Both the position numbers and the translations under genes were made by a program. From Bathynomus jamesi (taxonomy: Eukaryota; Arthropoda; Malacostraca; Isopoda; Cirolanidae), in the NCBI GenBank assembly GCA_023014485.1, contig JAJOZX010001736.1:322501-386500 (forward strand): a stretch of DNA of 64,000 nt, given 5' to 3'. Of the stretch, positions 1-10,547 are shown piece after piece. The notes beneath the pieces are model-generated. The model was given only the letters and a program-made list of their open reading frames with translations, did not search any database and was not told where the DNA came from. Position 1 is the stretch's first letter, and every line of letters begins with the position of its first letter.

Positions 1-667
1 AGGTGTAAAAGATGAAGTCATGTCCTGTTTAACACTTAATTTTGAACTTTAAGAATTTTATTTTGGCTCATATGCATGGTTAATTTTAATCCTTAATAAA
101 ACGCATACTTCAATTTCCATTTTTTATTTAATTTGGCATATGATAAAATCAGATCTGTCAATATACGGTTTAAAATAAAAATATGACTTCATCTTCAATA
201 TCTTGCTTATCTGTCTGGACGATGTTACAGCCAAACAATCTGCCTCTGTTTTCAAATATTTTGCCAAAACATTCAGCCTACTGAGAATAAAAAACAAAAC
301 AAGTCAACATTAACTAATAATGACGTCATCATAATTTTTGTATATAAACTCGTGTAAGTGAACTGCAGTAAGAGAATATCTTTGTCTTCTCCTTTGAGCC
401 CTGCTTTCTTCAGAGAACTTAGTCTTAAAATAGAAAAAATTAACTTCCCGATACGGTACACGAAGAATCGGGGAATCATTAGATAATTTAGTAAGTTTCA
501 CAGAATCCTCAGATCCACTACAAGAAGAAATGGGAGTAGAGTATAAGGAAACAACTGCGTTTCCCTATACGGTACCAGCTACCCCAGAGTAGGAAATCCG
601 TTGCTGCCACCTAACCAGAATCCCCGTCAACCTCGAGCGCCCAATGCCATAGACCGGAGGGTTAACA
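1..667 (+). repeat. Dispersed ~0.95-kb repeat, copy 1 (5' part outside window)
   Basis: This AT-rich stretch matches three other places in the window: 5893-6473, 9463-9823 (same strand) and 18719-19666 (opposite strand). Shared landmarks are a start of the type GTAAAAGATGAAGTCAT, a central block ending in a TATATAAA-like box, and a 3' end reading CATAGAC(G/C)GAG then GTTAACA. No open reading frame is conserved between copies. Full copies would begin with TG and end with CA, as LTRs do, but no target duplication or internal retroelement genes are visible. It could be a solo LTR or an unclassified non-coding transposon. Confidence 0.6.
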
Positions 668-672
668 TATAT

Positions 673-824
673 ACACACACACACACACACATATATATAT
701 TTTGGTTTCGCAGAAACATTTAGGTAAATCATACCTAAAACGCATGACGTGGAGAACCGTTCCCTCCCTCTCTCCTCTCTCTCTCTATGTACATGTATGC
801 AGGTGACATTACTTTACATTTCTG

Positions 825-873
<49 letters not shown>
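673..873. repeat. CA and TA microsatellites with CT-rich spacer
   Basis: A (CA)n run at about 673-691, a CT-rich block at about 760-787 and a pure (TA)n array at 829-873 follow one another. These explain the short low-complexity reading frames here. No gene is visible. From 874 to 1464 I see only unique-looking sequence with no supportable gene. Confidence 0.9.
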
Positions 874-877
<4 letters not shown>

Positions 878-1674
878 ACATATTGCTTAATTGAGTCTCC
901 CACACACCCAAGCTGACAACCCGGCCCCAAAGGACATCTTCGAACGAGTTAAAACACCTTCGCCAACAAAGCACGGTTTGAAGGCTCAAAATTACCTTTA
1001 TATTCCTAAGTATCTAAAAAAAATTCTTCAAATAGCCAAACAGGTACTAACGTTACAAATAAAACAATGTAAGATAGGTTAAACAGCGCGACATTTCGAC
1101 GCCAAAAACCTTATTAAGAATCTGAAAGCCCGTGGCCTCCGCATTCGAAAGATGTAATTCTTTTATATTTATTTTGCCCCGTATTTATTTAGGTGTATCA
1201 AGGAATTGTTTGCACACCGAGAATGCGTCAAAAGCCTTGATGACAATCAAAAAATAAAACTGAAATCAAATATGTATTATTTATATAATAAGCGAAAAAA
1301 AGGAGATCTGTTTGTACAGATGCATGCTGGTCACTTCACTTTGACGCCAAAGTTTCTCCAATCGATCTCTTAAATTCTCAACTCTCTCTCTCTCTCAACC
1401 ATTCTCTTATATGTATATACATATATGTATATACATGTACATACTATGTGTGTATATATATATACAAAGGTGGGCAGGACCGAGTTCGAAAAGGACCGAA
1501 CTCCAGGAACTCGGTCCTTTTTAAGGACCGTGAGCGGGAAAGTCGGTCCTTTTCTCAGTGAGGACCTAAATGAGGAGCGACGGTCCATTTTTAAGCAATT
1601 CCGGACGGTCCGGCCCGGACGGTCTTTTTTAGTGATTTTAGTGTGTTTAGTGATTATTTGAAGTTCTAAAGAAG

Positions 1675-2081
1675 ATGGATCGTTTCCTCCAGAAGACTGA
1701 ATTGAAACTTGTTCAACACCTGGAGGAGACGAAGAATCTACTGATGTTAGTGCTTCAACTTCAAGTCAAGCAACTGGAGCTCCTAGCGGAAGAACTGAAC
1801 CCGGCAATCCCTGGCCATACCTGGACAAATACTTTGAATACCTGGGCCCCAAGGGTGAGCAGAACCTGGAGTACAAGTGCTTGCTGTGTTCATCAAGTTT
1901 AACACGCCTATCCCATCCAGTGCTTGCTGTGTTCATCAAGTTTAACACGCCTATCCCATCCAGTGCCGCCGTGGAGAGGCTCTTCTCTTTGGGGAAGGAC
2001 GTCCTCAAGCCGAAAAGGTCAGGGCTCAGTGACAGCCATTTTGAAATGCTAGTCTTCTTGAAGGGAAACTCAAGCATTTAA
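1675..2081 (+). pseudogene. hAT transposase remnant (BED finger start and C-terminal dimerisation motif)
   Basis: The N-terminal part opens with MDRFLQKTEL. After a frame change it shows a BED-zinc-finger-like block (WPYLDKYFEYLGPKGEQN followed by KCLLC). The gene then jumps to the hAT C-terminal dimerisation signature PSSAAVERLFSLGKDVLKPK, ending in FEMLVFLKGN. The whole DDE catalytic core between them is missing. At the deletion junction a segment of about 42 bp (roughly 1878-1919) is repeated directly at about 1920-1961. A full hAT transposase is about 600 residues or more, so this cannot be active. Confidence 0.85.
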
Positions 2082-2206
2082 CTTAATAACTTTTTTTCAT
2101 CATTTATGGATTGTATTAATTATAATTTACGTTAATAAAATTAAAGATTTCCGGTGTCTTTAATTTCATTTTTCATTTTAATCAAATTTTTCACTTATAT
2201 TATATA

Positions 2207-2430
2207 CACGGTGAACCAAAAGTAGGTGGACAGTACGTTGAATACGGTTTGTGTTATATTATATTATAACTATGGTGTTCATTATAACTATGGTGTTTGT
2301 GTTATATTATATTAAATATTATAACTAAATTTATTTAAATTTTATTTTGTATTATAGTATACAAAAAAATTAAATATGTATTCTCAAAATAAACGTTATC
2401 ATTTACTGTCCACCTACATTTGGTTCACCC
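2207..2430. mobile_element. MITE with mariner-type ends
   Basis: A 224-bp insertion inside the hAT element. Its ends match inversely over about 25 bp: GGTGAACCAAAAGTAGGTGG at the left, the complement of CCACCTACATTTGGTTCACC at the right. TA dinucleotides flank it, as for Tc1/mariner insertions. The interior is AT-rich and non-coding. Confidence 0.8.
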
Positions 2431-2596
2431 TATATAAGGACCGAGGACCGAGGACCGAGTCGTTCCTAGGTCCTATCTTCAGAAAGGACCGTGACCGAGA
2501 CCGTCGGTCCAGTTTGAGGCAAGGACCGGGACCGGGACCGTCGGTCCTTTTTGAGGCCCGGGTGCCCACCTTTGTATATATATGTATATATATAAT

Positions 2597-4470
2597 CAAT
2601 AGGAATATGAAAACAAAAGATACGACTCTCAACATTTATTGGCCAAACGTTTTGGTCCACTCAGGGGCCATCTTCAGTGACTAAATAGAAGCATCTTAAA
2701 AACAATCATAAAAATAAAGTAAATACAAATGTCATAAATAAACTATACAGTAATAAAATCTAATACAAAAAAAGTTAAAAAAGTTGTTAAAAAAAAAACT
2801 ATCTGGATTATAAGACAAAATAAAAGTAAAAATAAAAATAAAAATAAAACAAAAACTAAAATTTCAAAAATTAAAAAATTTAAAAAGTTCAAAAATTTTA
2901 AAAGTTTAAAATTTCAAAAAATTTCATAAAGGACTGATCTGGATGGTAAAAGTTACAAATGACAAGTGGAGAGAAAGGAAAGAAAAAACTTAAGTGATCT
3001 TTATGGCGAAAAAAGGATTGCAGAGAATTAGAATTAGAATTAATGATTATAAAGTCGCATTGAGGGAAGTGTCTGTCCAAAATACAGTGGACATCTTTAT
3101 TAAGTTCAAAAGTTAGTTGGTCTAAAAATGGAAGCTTAAGATAAACCTTCTGTTTCGGAACCGTAGACTGAATTATTTTAGGTGAATATAGGTTATTTAA
3201 AAATTTAGAAATTAGAGTCTCAAAAGTCAAAATACAATAAAAATTATAGTTAAAAAAATCTCTTAAGATACTGAATTTCTAAGTCAAATAAAGACCAACT
3301 TGAAAGAAGGTGATAGGCTCTAAAAATACGACTTTTAATATTAGCCAGCTTAAAACTAAGTGGAATATTGCTGAAAAAATGAGTACCGAGTTGGGTAGTA
3401 GTTGGTTTTCTATATACTTATGTTGAGAAGCCTGTACTATGTTTATTTATGGTAACATCAAGAAACGAAATTTTATTGTATTGTTCTACTTCCATAGAGA
3501 TTTTAATATTAGGATGCTTAGTATTAATGTAATTTAAAAATAAAGGGGCATGATCTTTATGCTTAAAAATGACAAAACAATCATCTACATAACGTTTAAA
3601 TAAAATAGGTTTAAAATCAAGCGGCCAATCCCTCAGCCACTTTTCCTTGTGAAAACAAAGAAAACTGTTAGCTTATCGTAATAGTTGATCAAAAGCCCAC
3701 GACTTTTGAGAGAGCGTAAAAAGTTGTTGATTTTGTCCTCAAGTTTCACAATGTATTTAAATGGATCAGTCTGCAGTTTCAAAAACTTAGTAGAATCAGA
3801 AAGTAAATTATACATTTTATTTAAATAGTCTTGTCTGTCTAAGACAACAACACCTTTACCCTTATCAGGCTTACAAATAATTACATTCTTATCCCTCCGC
3901 AAGTTCGTCAGAACTTTAAAATCACTAAAACTAAAAACAGGACAAAAACCTTAAACCCATCAAACTTATAGTAGAACTTGTTTGCCAAAGTTTAATATCC
4001 TCCACTGGACTAGAGTGCTGAAGGAAAGATTACATACTTCCTAACCAACCAACACCTTTTTAACGCAACTAACGCACCAACTTAAGTTGTTTTTTCTTTC
4101 GTTTCTCTCCACTTGTCATTTGTAACTTTTACCATCCAGGTCAGTCCTTTTTGAAAATTTTGAAAATTTTAAACTTTTAAAATTTTTGAACTTTTTAAAT
4201 TTTTAAATTTTTGAAATTTTAGTTTTTTATTTTATTTTTACTTTTATTTTGTCTTATAATCTAGATATTTTTTTTTAACTTAACTTTTTAACTTTTTTGT
4301 ATTAGATTTTATTATTGTACAGTTTATTTATGACATTTGTATTTACGTTAGTTTTATGATTGTTTTTTTAGATGCTTCTATTTAGTCACTGAAGATGGCC
4401 CCTGAGTGGATCGAAACGTTTGGCCAATAAATGTTGAGAGTCGTATCTCTTGTTTTCATATTCCTATTGA
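2597..4470 (-). mobile_element. Penelope-like retroelement (PLE) with inverted terminal copies
   Basis: A retroelement on the minus strand whose two flanks, about 2600-2960 and 4100-4465, are long inverted copies of each other. Each carries the end motif CTGAAGATGGC...CGAAACGTTT followed by GGCCAATAAATG. PLEs are known for LTR-like terminal copies and for hammerhead-ribozyme-like motifs there. Between the arms is a broken reverse transcriptase gene. A (TA)n tract and then a Tc1-like element abut the right end. Confidence 0.75.
2898..3905 (-). pseudogene. PLE reverse transcriptase remnant
   Basis: Reading from 3905 downward, the N-terminal PLE signature is visible (RRDKNVIICKPDKGKGVVVL). The gene then jumps across a deletion to the catalytic YVDD box at about 3590, within RYVDDCFVIFKHKDHAPLF. 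The downstream thumb region, with RKPTTTQLGTHFFSNIPLSF (about 3360-3420), continues to about 2898 and stops before a GIY-YIG endonuclease domain. Several frame changes and stops make it non-functional. The same family is better preserved at 37361-38710. Confidence 0.8.
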
Positions 4471-4526
4471 GGATAAGGTTCCCGAAAAACACTTCTATCG
4501 TAACTATATATATATATATATATATA

Positions 4527-5846
4527 TTCTTGTGAAAATTAATTGAAACAGTCCATATTTCTTTAAATTGAGACATTTCAATATTTTTTCTTTTTTAGGT
4601 GACTTTTTTTATGGAGTGATGTAACACTTGTTACGCAAATATTAAATCACAAATCGACTCTTTGTAATCAGTGTCGCCTAAGACAGCAACGAGGGTGGAC
4701 GTGTTTCAATTTGTCGGATTGTAAATTCTTTAACGTTAACATAACAATGGATATTACGCCCAGAAAACGTTCTCGGATTGTAACTTTATCGGAATACACT
4801 CCAATAACTCTTAGAAAAATTGCAAAACAATGTGAGGTTAGCGTGGCAAGTGTTAGCCGAATTGTGAAAGCCTACCGAGAAACTGGATCTTTTTCTCCTC
4901 GATGGAGGAACAAATGTGGCCGAAAACGTAAGACAACAGAGAGGGATGACAGAATTTTGTTACCCAAAAACTCCTAAAGTTACTAGTGATGAACTGCAAA
5001 AGGAATTGTCAGCTGCTGGAATTAACGTTTGTTCCAGTACTGTGAGACGTCGTCTTTTGGATGCTGGACGCCCCGCATGAAAAACTCTCCGTAAACAACT
5101 TCTTACGAATGCAATGAAAAAGAAACGTGTTTCTTGGGCTAAACAATACCGGTATTGGACAAAGGAGCAAAGGAGAACCATCATGTTCACCGATGAATCG
5201 CAATTTTGAAGTCCAGGGACAGAGATCCCAGTATGTAAGATCACTCAATGAATCGATTCGCCAGGGCCACATTGAACAACACGTCAAACATCCCGAAAAG
5301 GTTATGCTTTGGGGTTCTTTTTGTTTTTCCGGACCTATAAGACTTTTGCCAATTACAAGAATGATGAATTCCGAAAAATATGTAGATATAATTCATAGAA
5401 AAGTGGCTTCCGACCTTATCAAAGCTTTTCCAGATGGTGAAGGGGTATTCCAGCATGACCTTGCACCTTGTCATGCATCAAAGAAATCAATGAAAGCATT
5501 ACAAGATGAGAATATTCAAGTACTCAAATGGCCAGGGAACTCACCGGATTTAAATCCAATAGAAAACCAATGGGCTATAGTTAAGCAACGCCTGCGAAAA
5601 CATGATTGCACAACAAAACAAAAGCTCATCAGCGCAATAATTAAAATATGGCATCATGACGAAGAAGTTATAAATATTTACGCAACCCTTGTTGATTCCA
5701 TGCCCCAACGTATAAAATGTGTTCTTAAAGCTAAAGGAGGCCATAGCAAGTATAAATCTTAAATATGTTGCTTTTATGTCCAATAAATGGTTAAAATATC
5801 AAATAATATCTTTGTCACCTTGTGTTTCAATTAATTTTCACAAGAC
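4527..5846 (+). mobile_element. Tc1-like DNA transposon (DD34E)
   Basis: Inverted ends match perfectly over 22 bp: CTTGTGAAAATTAATTGAAA begins at 4529 and its complement ends at 5844. The 1.3-kb length and single transposase reading direction are typical of Tc1. The left end sits in a (TA)n array, so the TA target duplication cannot be assigned precisely. Confidence 0.85.
4747..5762 (+). pseudogene. Tc1-like transposase, broken
   Basis: The product begins MDITPRKRSRIVTLSEYTPI with a helix-turn-helix region (IAKQCEVSVASVSRIVKAYR). It continues through an arginine-rich linker to the DDE domain: first Asp in MFTDESQF, second Asp in VFQHDLAPCH, and Glu in NSPDLNPIENQW. Thirty-four residues separate the second Asp from the Glu, so it is DD34E. 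There is a frameshift near 4976 and in-frame stops near 5080 and 5207. The C-terminal half, 5127-5762, remains open. The protein would have cut and rejoined DNA at TA sites in the nucleus. Confidence 0.85.
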
Positions 5847-5892
5847 TGTTAATTCTTATATTCATATATTCTTATATTCTCATATTCATTTT

Positions 5893-6473
5893 TGCACATA
5901 AAGTCCAAACTCGCGTAACGCTGTCTCTATATGAAATGCAAGTTCGGATAAAATTTTTATTTTCTTTCTATTTTATTTTTGCTGAATAATTAATGAATTA
6001 TTTCTTTTTAAATTACTTAATAATTGTTTTAGACTTAGGTTAATAATGTAATCGTGTTAAATTCTGCAATGTTCATTTTCTATATACATTCTCTCTTTGT
6101 TGTAAAAGATGAAGTCATATCTTACTTAACAATTAATTTTAAATTTTTAGCATTTAATTTGGGCTCATATGCATGTTTAATTTTAATTCATAATAAAATG
6201 CATATTTCATTTTCCATTTTTAGTTAACTCGACAGATCATGATAACATCAGCTCTGTCAATATGCGGTTTAAAATGAAATTATGGCTTCATCTTCAAATA
6301 TCTTCCTTATCTGTCTAGACATTGCTACAGCTAAAATATTTACTTTATCTTCAAATATTTTGCAAAATAATTCAGCGCATTGAAAATTTAAAAAAAAAAA
6401 CAGATCAACATTAAATAATAATGTCACCGAAAATTAGGTATATAAAGTCAAACAATTTTTCAATTTAAAATAT
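5893..6473 (+). repeat. Dispersed ~0.95-kb repeat, copy 2, left part
   Basis: It starts near ACATAAAGTCCAAACTCGCG, as copy 4 does on the other strand, and matches the first part of copy 1 (window positions about 1-350). The match stops just after a GTATATAAA box, exactly where the matching right part resumes at about 9498. The two pieces are therefore one repeat split by a 3-kb insertion. Confidence 0.65.
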
Positions 6474-6919
6474 CACCGTGTAACACAAAATTTGTCCATG
6501 AGTTAAAACTATTATTTTCTGATTTTTTAGGGCATAAATAAGTAAAAATGAGCAGTCACCAAGTTCAGACTTCGGTTCTGAGTTCATGAGATCGATTTAT
6601 TGATTTTTTGCCATTTTTGCTTATTAATTTAAGGGTTTTTCACACTATCTGCTTTTAAATCAAATGAATCCTGTTAAGTATAATTTTAATTGATGTTAAC
6701 ACGATTATTATGATAAATCAATGATGAAAAATGAAGTTCTCCAGGCCCCGTCTTTAGAAATGAAAATAAAAAGAAGGAAACGAGTAGGGAATAATTATGT
6801 ATTATAATATGTTAATACACAGACAGTGATACAGTGCAGTGATGCAGAGCGTTGATAAAGAGTATTGCTACGGAGAATTGATACAGAATTGATACAAAAA
6901 TTCTAGCGTTATAGTTTAA

Positions 6920-8620
6920 TCAAAAAGAAGTTTGTCTACGAGATTGGCGATTGTATTTCAGTTCACTCTCACGCAAAAGGTTCCAGATATAGTCCCCCAT
7001 CATACTTTCATTGTACTGTCCCTTGTAGCGTTCCTCGAAAGAGCTGACATCCTGGTGAAATCTTTCACCTTGTTCTTCTGAGTAGTCTCCCATGTTTTCT
7101 TTGAACTCATCAAGGTGGGCGTGTAGTACGTGCAGTTTCAGCGACATCCGGCAGCCCATGCTCCGGTACGTGTCCACAAGTTCGTCAACGATTTCCCTGT
7201 AGTTCTCTGCCTTGTGGTTTCCGAGGAAACCTTTGACTAGAGAAACGAAGCTTGTCCAAGCTGCCCGCTCAACCTCAGACAGCTTCTCAGGAAAGCTGTC
7301 GGAGTCAATAAGTCGCTTCACCTGAGGGCCCACAAATACTCCTGCTTTGATCTTCGCCTCCGACAACTTCGGGAACAGCTCCTGGATGTGCTTCAAGGCC
7401 TCACCCTCTGGATCCAGCTGTTTAACAAACTGCTTAATGATGCCCAATTTGATGTGCAGGGGTGGCATCAGCACTTTCGTTGGCTCCACCAGCGGCTCTT
7501 GCTTCACGTTATGGGCCCCAACCTCATAGCCGGTCCTGAGGGGCCAGTTCCTCTTCTCGTAGTGAAGGGCTGTATTTCGGCTATCCCAGAGGCACAGATA
7601 GCAAGGGAACTTGGTGAAGCCTCCCTGAAGCCCCATCAAGAAGGCCACCATCTTGAAATCGCCAATGACCTCCCAGCTGAATTGGTCGTACTTCAGTGCA
7701 CTCAGCAGGATTTTGACGTTCTGGTACTCTTCTTTCATGTGCACTGAATGAGCCAGAGGAATCGAGGGCCACTGATTTGTGTTGTGCAGTAAAACAACCT
7801 TGAGGCTTTTAGATGAACTGTCGATGAAGAGCCGCCAGTCAGAGGTGTTGCAGGGAATGCCCACAGCGTCGAAGAGTCCTCTGATGTCATGGCAGTAGCA
7901 CAACCCATCTCTAAGAGTGAAGAACACTGAAAAGCCGCAATGCCGCTTCCTCTGGGAAGTAATTTGAACGCTGTCGTCCAGTAAGTCCCACTGCTTCAGT
8001 CTGGAAATGAGCAGCTCGGCGTTGGACTTTGTCAAGGCCATTTCCCTGATGAGGTCGTTGATGTCCTCTTGGTTGGGGTAGTAGGAGCACCTTTCACCGG
8101 CCACCCGGCGTCGACGGCGCGCAGCAGATGACGCACCTTGCTCCTCCTCGGAATCATCATAGCTTGCTTCTTCTGCTGGACAAGATTGATCTCTCAAGGG
8201 AGGCTGTGGCACAGGTAGGTCCGTCGCGTTATGGGGAACAGGTGCAATAGATGACGGAATGTCAGGGTACTCAATGGGAGGCGCATTATTCCCCTTTCTT
8301 CGTTTTGTTGGGTCCACCATACAGAAATAGCAGTCCGTGAGATGGTCTGAGGGCTCACGCCAGACACGGGGGATAGCGAAACGCATTGCCCTCTTCTCTC
8401 CTCTAAACCAACCTTCAAGAGTGCGGCGGCAGTAGTCACAGATGACATGTGGTGCCCAGCGTTTGTCTTGGTCACCGACTGGCATTCCGAAGTAGGCATG
8501 ATAGGCTTCCTTTGCACGGGTGCAACTGTCCAAGCAGTGTTTTTTAGCCGTCTTTGCGAAGAACTCGCCGCACACGTAGCAGAAGGAATCCGCTGGGTAT
8601 TTGCAACCACGAGCAGCCAT
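6920..8620 (-). CDS. Conserved uncharacterised Cys-rich protein (multi-copy family), intact
   Basis: The longest undamaged ORF of the window. I chose the Met of MAARGCKYPADSFCYVC at 8620 because a splice-acceptor-like tract (TTTTTACTTTTTCAG) ends at about 8653. An in-frame Met at 8644 would add eight residues, giving 574 instead of 566. In 574-residue numbering, CxxC pairs at 22/25, 69/72 and 105/108 suggest an N-terminal zinc-binding region. An acidic, Pro-rich linker follows (about 120-190). A long conserved C-terminal domain contains WRLFIDSSSKSLKVVLLHN, FPCYLCLWDSR and GERFHQDVSSFEERY. I remember similar proteins as multi-copy, function-unknown genes in many animals; that link is from memory. 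I assign no function. Its setting inside a probable insertion suggests a mobile element or a domesticated derivative. Confidence 0.7.
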   Translation of the reverse strand: MAARGCKYPADSFCYVCGEFFAKTAKKHCLDSCTRAKEAYHAYFGMPVGDQDKRWAPHVICDYCRRTLEGWFRGEKRAMRFAIPRVWREPSDHLTDCYFCMVDPTKRRKGNNAPPIEYPDIPSSIAPVPHNATDLPVPQPPLRDQSCPAEEASYDDSEEEQGASSAARRRRRVAGERCSYYPNQEDINDLIREMALTKSNAELLISRLKQWDLLDDSVQITSQRKRHCGFSVFFTLRDGLCYCHDIRGLFDAVGIPCNTSDWRLFIDSSSKSLKVVLLHNTNQWPSIPLAHSVHMKEEYQNVKILLSALKYDQFSWEVIGDFKMVAFLMGLQGGFTKFPCYLCLWDSRNTALHYEKRNWPLRTGYEVGAHNVKQEPLVEPTKVLMPPLHIKLGIIKQFVKQLDPEGEALKHIQELFPKLSEAKIKAGVFVGPQVKRLIDSDSFPEKLSEVERAAWTSFVSLVKGFLGNHKAENYREIVDELVDTYRSMGCRMSLKLHVLHAHLDEFKENMGDYSEEQGERFHQDVSSFEERYKGQYNESMMGDYIWNLLRESELKYNRQSRRQTSF

Positions 8621-8679
8621 AACAGTAACTTCGTCACACGTCACACGTCTGAAAAAGTAAAAATAATGGATTAATTTAA

Positions 8680-9297
8680 CCCTATATGGACATAATTCTT
8701 ATTTTTGTCTTAAAATTTTTTTTACCTATATTAAACATTCATTTAGAGTACTTTTTCACATAAATATGTGATTTTTAATGTAATATATATATATATATAA
8801 TAATATATATAAATAATATATAATATAATATATATAATAATATATATAATATATATATAATGTAATATATATAATACAAATTGGACAACCTTATACCACG
8901 TGGCAAAGAAGGCATGGATGTCAGAGCCATCAATATTGTTACGTTTCAATAAAATATTCTAGTGCTCAGTTTATCAGAATTGTTTTATATTACTTCAGCC
9001 ACTCTAACAACATATATTGAGCAAAAAAAATTATTCAACTTACCTTTAATCAAATAAAGTGATAAAAAATAAAAAACGAACTGCGTAACCATACACTTTT
9101 ACTTCTACTGACGCACTAACTTATTTTTTTCATTAAAGCTCGGTTTTCTGCAGTAGGAGTTGCCAATTCGTGATATAAACTCCTTGAACCGTTACAAATT
9201 TGACGATATCGTCATTTAAGTTAAAATGTACTTGTTTCGGTAAATATATAGTAAATTTTGAAGCGTTTACAGATCTGTCGCAGATGTCCATATAGGG
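8680..9297. mobile_element. piggyBac-type MITE with TTAA duplication
   Basis: The ends are the inverted repeats CCCTATATGGACAT at 8680 and ATGTCCATATAGGG ending at 9297. They are flanked on both sides by TTAA (8676-8679 and 9298-9301). CCC-type ends with a TTAA target are the signature of piggyBac. The 618-bp interior has no transposase and contains an AT-rich run at about 8781-8878. It lies just upstream of the acceptor-like site of the gene at 6920-8620, so it may sit in that gene's 5' intron. Confidence 0.8.
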
Positions 9298-9462
9298 TTA
9301 AAAAATAATAATATTCTTATTTCAACAAAATCGATATACTGACAACAAACCCGAAGTTTAAAATCACTGACAGCTTTTTTCCAGTGATTTGAAGCATAAT
9401 GAATCAGAAAATAAAGGTTATTGCCCAGAAACAAAGAAAAAAATTTTTTTTGTTACACGATG

Positions 9463-9823
9463 TTATCATTCCGATTCTGCCTGATCTAACATTTCAGCAG
9501 TAAACTACAGTAAGAAAATATCTTTGTCTTCTCCTTCGAGCCTTGCGTTCTTCAGAAAACTTAGTCTTAAAATAGAGAAAAATAATTTCCTGATACGCTA
9601 CAAGAAGAATCAGGGAGCCCTTAGAAAATTTAGTAAGCTTCACAGAATCCTCCAATCGTCTACAAGAAGAACTTTGAGAGAAGTATAAGAGAAACTACTG
9701 CGATTCCCTCACGGTACCAGCTACTCCAAGGTAACAAATCCGTTGCTGCCACCTAACCAGAACTCCCGTCCCCCGTCAACTTCGAACCGCCCAAGGCCAT
9801 AGACAGAGGGGTTAAAAACTGGC
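9463..9823 (+). repeat. Dispersed ~0.95-kb repeat, copy 2, right part
   Basis: From about 9498 this matches copy 1 positions about 350-667, including the blocks TATCTTTGTCTTCTCCTT and CGTTGCTGCCACCTAACCAG. It ends at the GGGGTTAA tail. It completes the repeat interrupted at 6473. Confidence 0.65.
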
Positions 9824-10547
9824 AACCTTGCCATGATTCTTCAATCTTGTAGACCCTGAAACTAGAACCAACATTCAAGTAATTGTGGCTACATCCGTTG
9901 ACCGGCGTGTCACGACTTCCAGTTCTTCACGTCCATCATTCGACCGGTGTGTCACGACTCCAAGTTCTCCACGCCTATTCTGCGTCCAGAAACAAGTGGC
10001 CAGCAAGACACGTCTTCAGGATACGTTTACAAGGATTTCGCAGTAGGAATCTTGTTAAGTACAGATCTCTTTTTCAAATTAATTACTAAACATTTAAGAA
10101 GTCAATATAATTAACAGTTAATAATTAGTATCAAACCAGAATTAACACAAAACACAGTGAACTCTCCCTACACTAGTGATACACTTCTTTTTATTGAAAC
10201 AGAGTTAATTCCATTATTATAGTTAGCATAAACTAATTTTATTTAATTTGCCAATCATAATATTATCGTACATTCACGTACATTCGAATAAATTTTGGTT
10301 TAAATTTGTTTACAATTTTTCCAATTTTTCCCCTAGTTTGGCAATTTGTTGTACATTTATTTGTGCATTCCTTAGATAGAGTGGTTAGGAAAGCCACTCA
10401 AGTGATCATTCCCTAGATTGAGATCGGTCAAGCAGACCAAATTAGAATACATTAATAGTACCTTCACATATGAGCGATTCAGACGGTGCGCTTTCTGACA
10501 TTGAAAACTCCCCTACACCCATTTTTCCACCTACAGTATCTCTGTCA
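9824..10547 (+). other. Unique stretch with a short truncated reading frame at 10470-10547
   Basis: No known gene is visible in most of this stretch. A short direct repeat of the type CGGYGTGTCACGACT occurs at about 9902 and 9935. At 10470 an ATG opens MSDSDGALSDIENSPTPIFP, an acidic start of a protein. After about 26 codons it is cut off by the 5' edge of a non-LTR element. It may be the beginning of a gag-like or host protein; I cannot identify it. Confidence 0.3.

Larger units (their letters stand above)
1465..2574 (+). mobile_element. hAT-superfamily DNA transposon, internally deleted
   Basis: The ends are inverted repeats: CAAAGGTGGGC at 1465 and its complement GCCCACCTTTG ending at 2574. 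Both are flanked by the 8-bp target duplication TATATATA, the size expected for hAT. Just inside the ends are multiple short subterminal repeats of the type GGACCG, which hAT transposases typically bind. The element retains only the two extremities of a transposase gene, so it is non-autonomous. It carries a MITE at 2207-2430. Confidence 0.85.
6474..9462 (-). mobile_element. Candidate 3-kb insertion with imperfect inverted ends, carrying the 566-574-aa gene
   Basis: The segment interrupts the dispersed repeat between its left (to 6473) and right (from 9463) parts. The left edge reads CACCGTGTAACACAAAATTT and the right edge, on the other strand, reads CATCGTGTAACAAAAAAAAT. Both have TTATTTTCTGATT about 50-60 bp further in. 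These look like weak terminal inverted repeats. No target duplication is clear. The bounds are my best estimate. From 6480 to 6919 there is no gene; this would be the 3' untranslated side. Confidence 0.5.
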
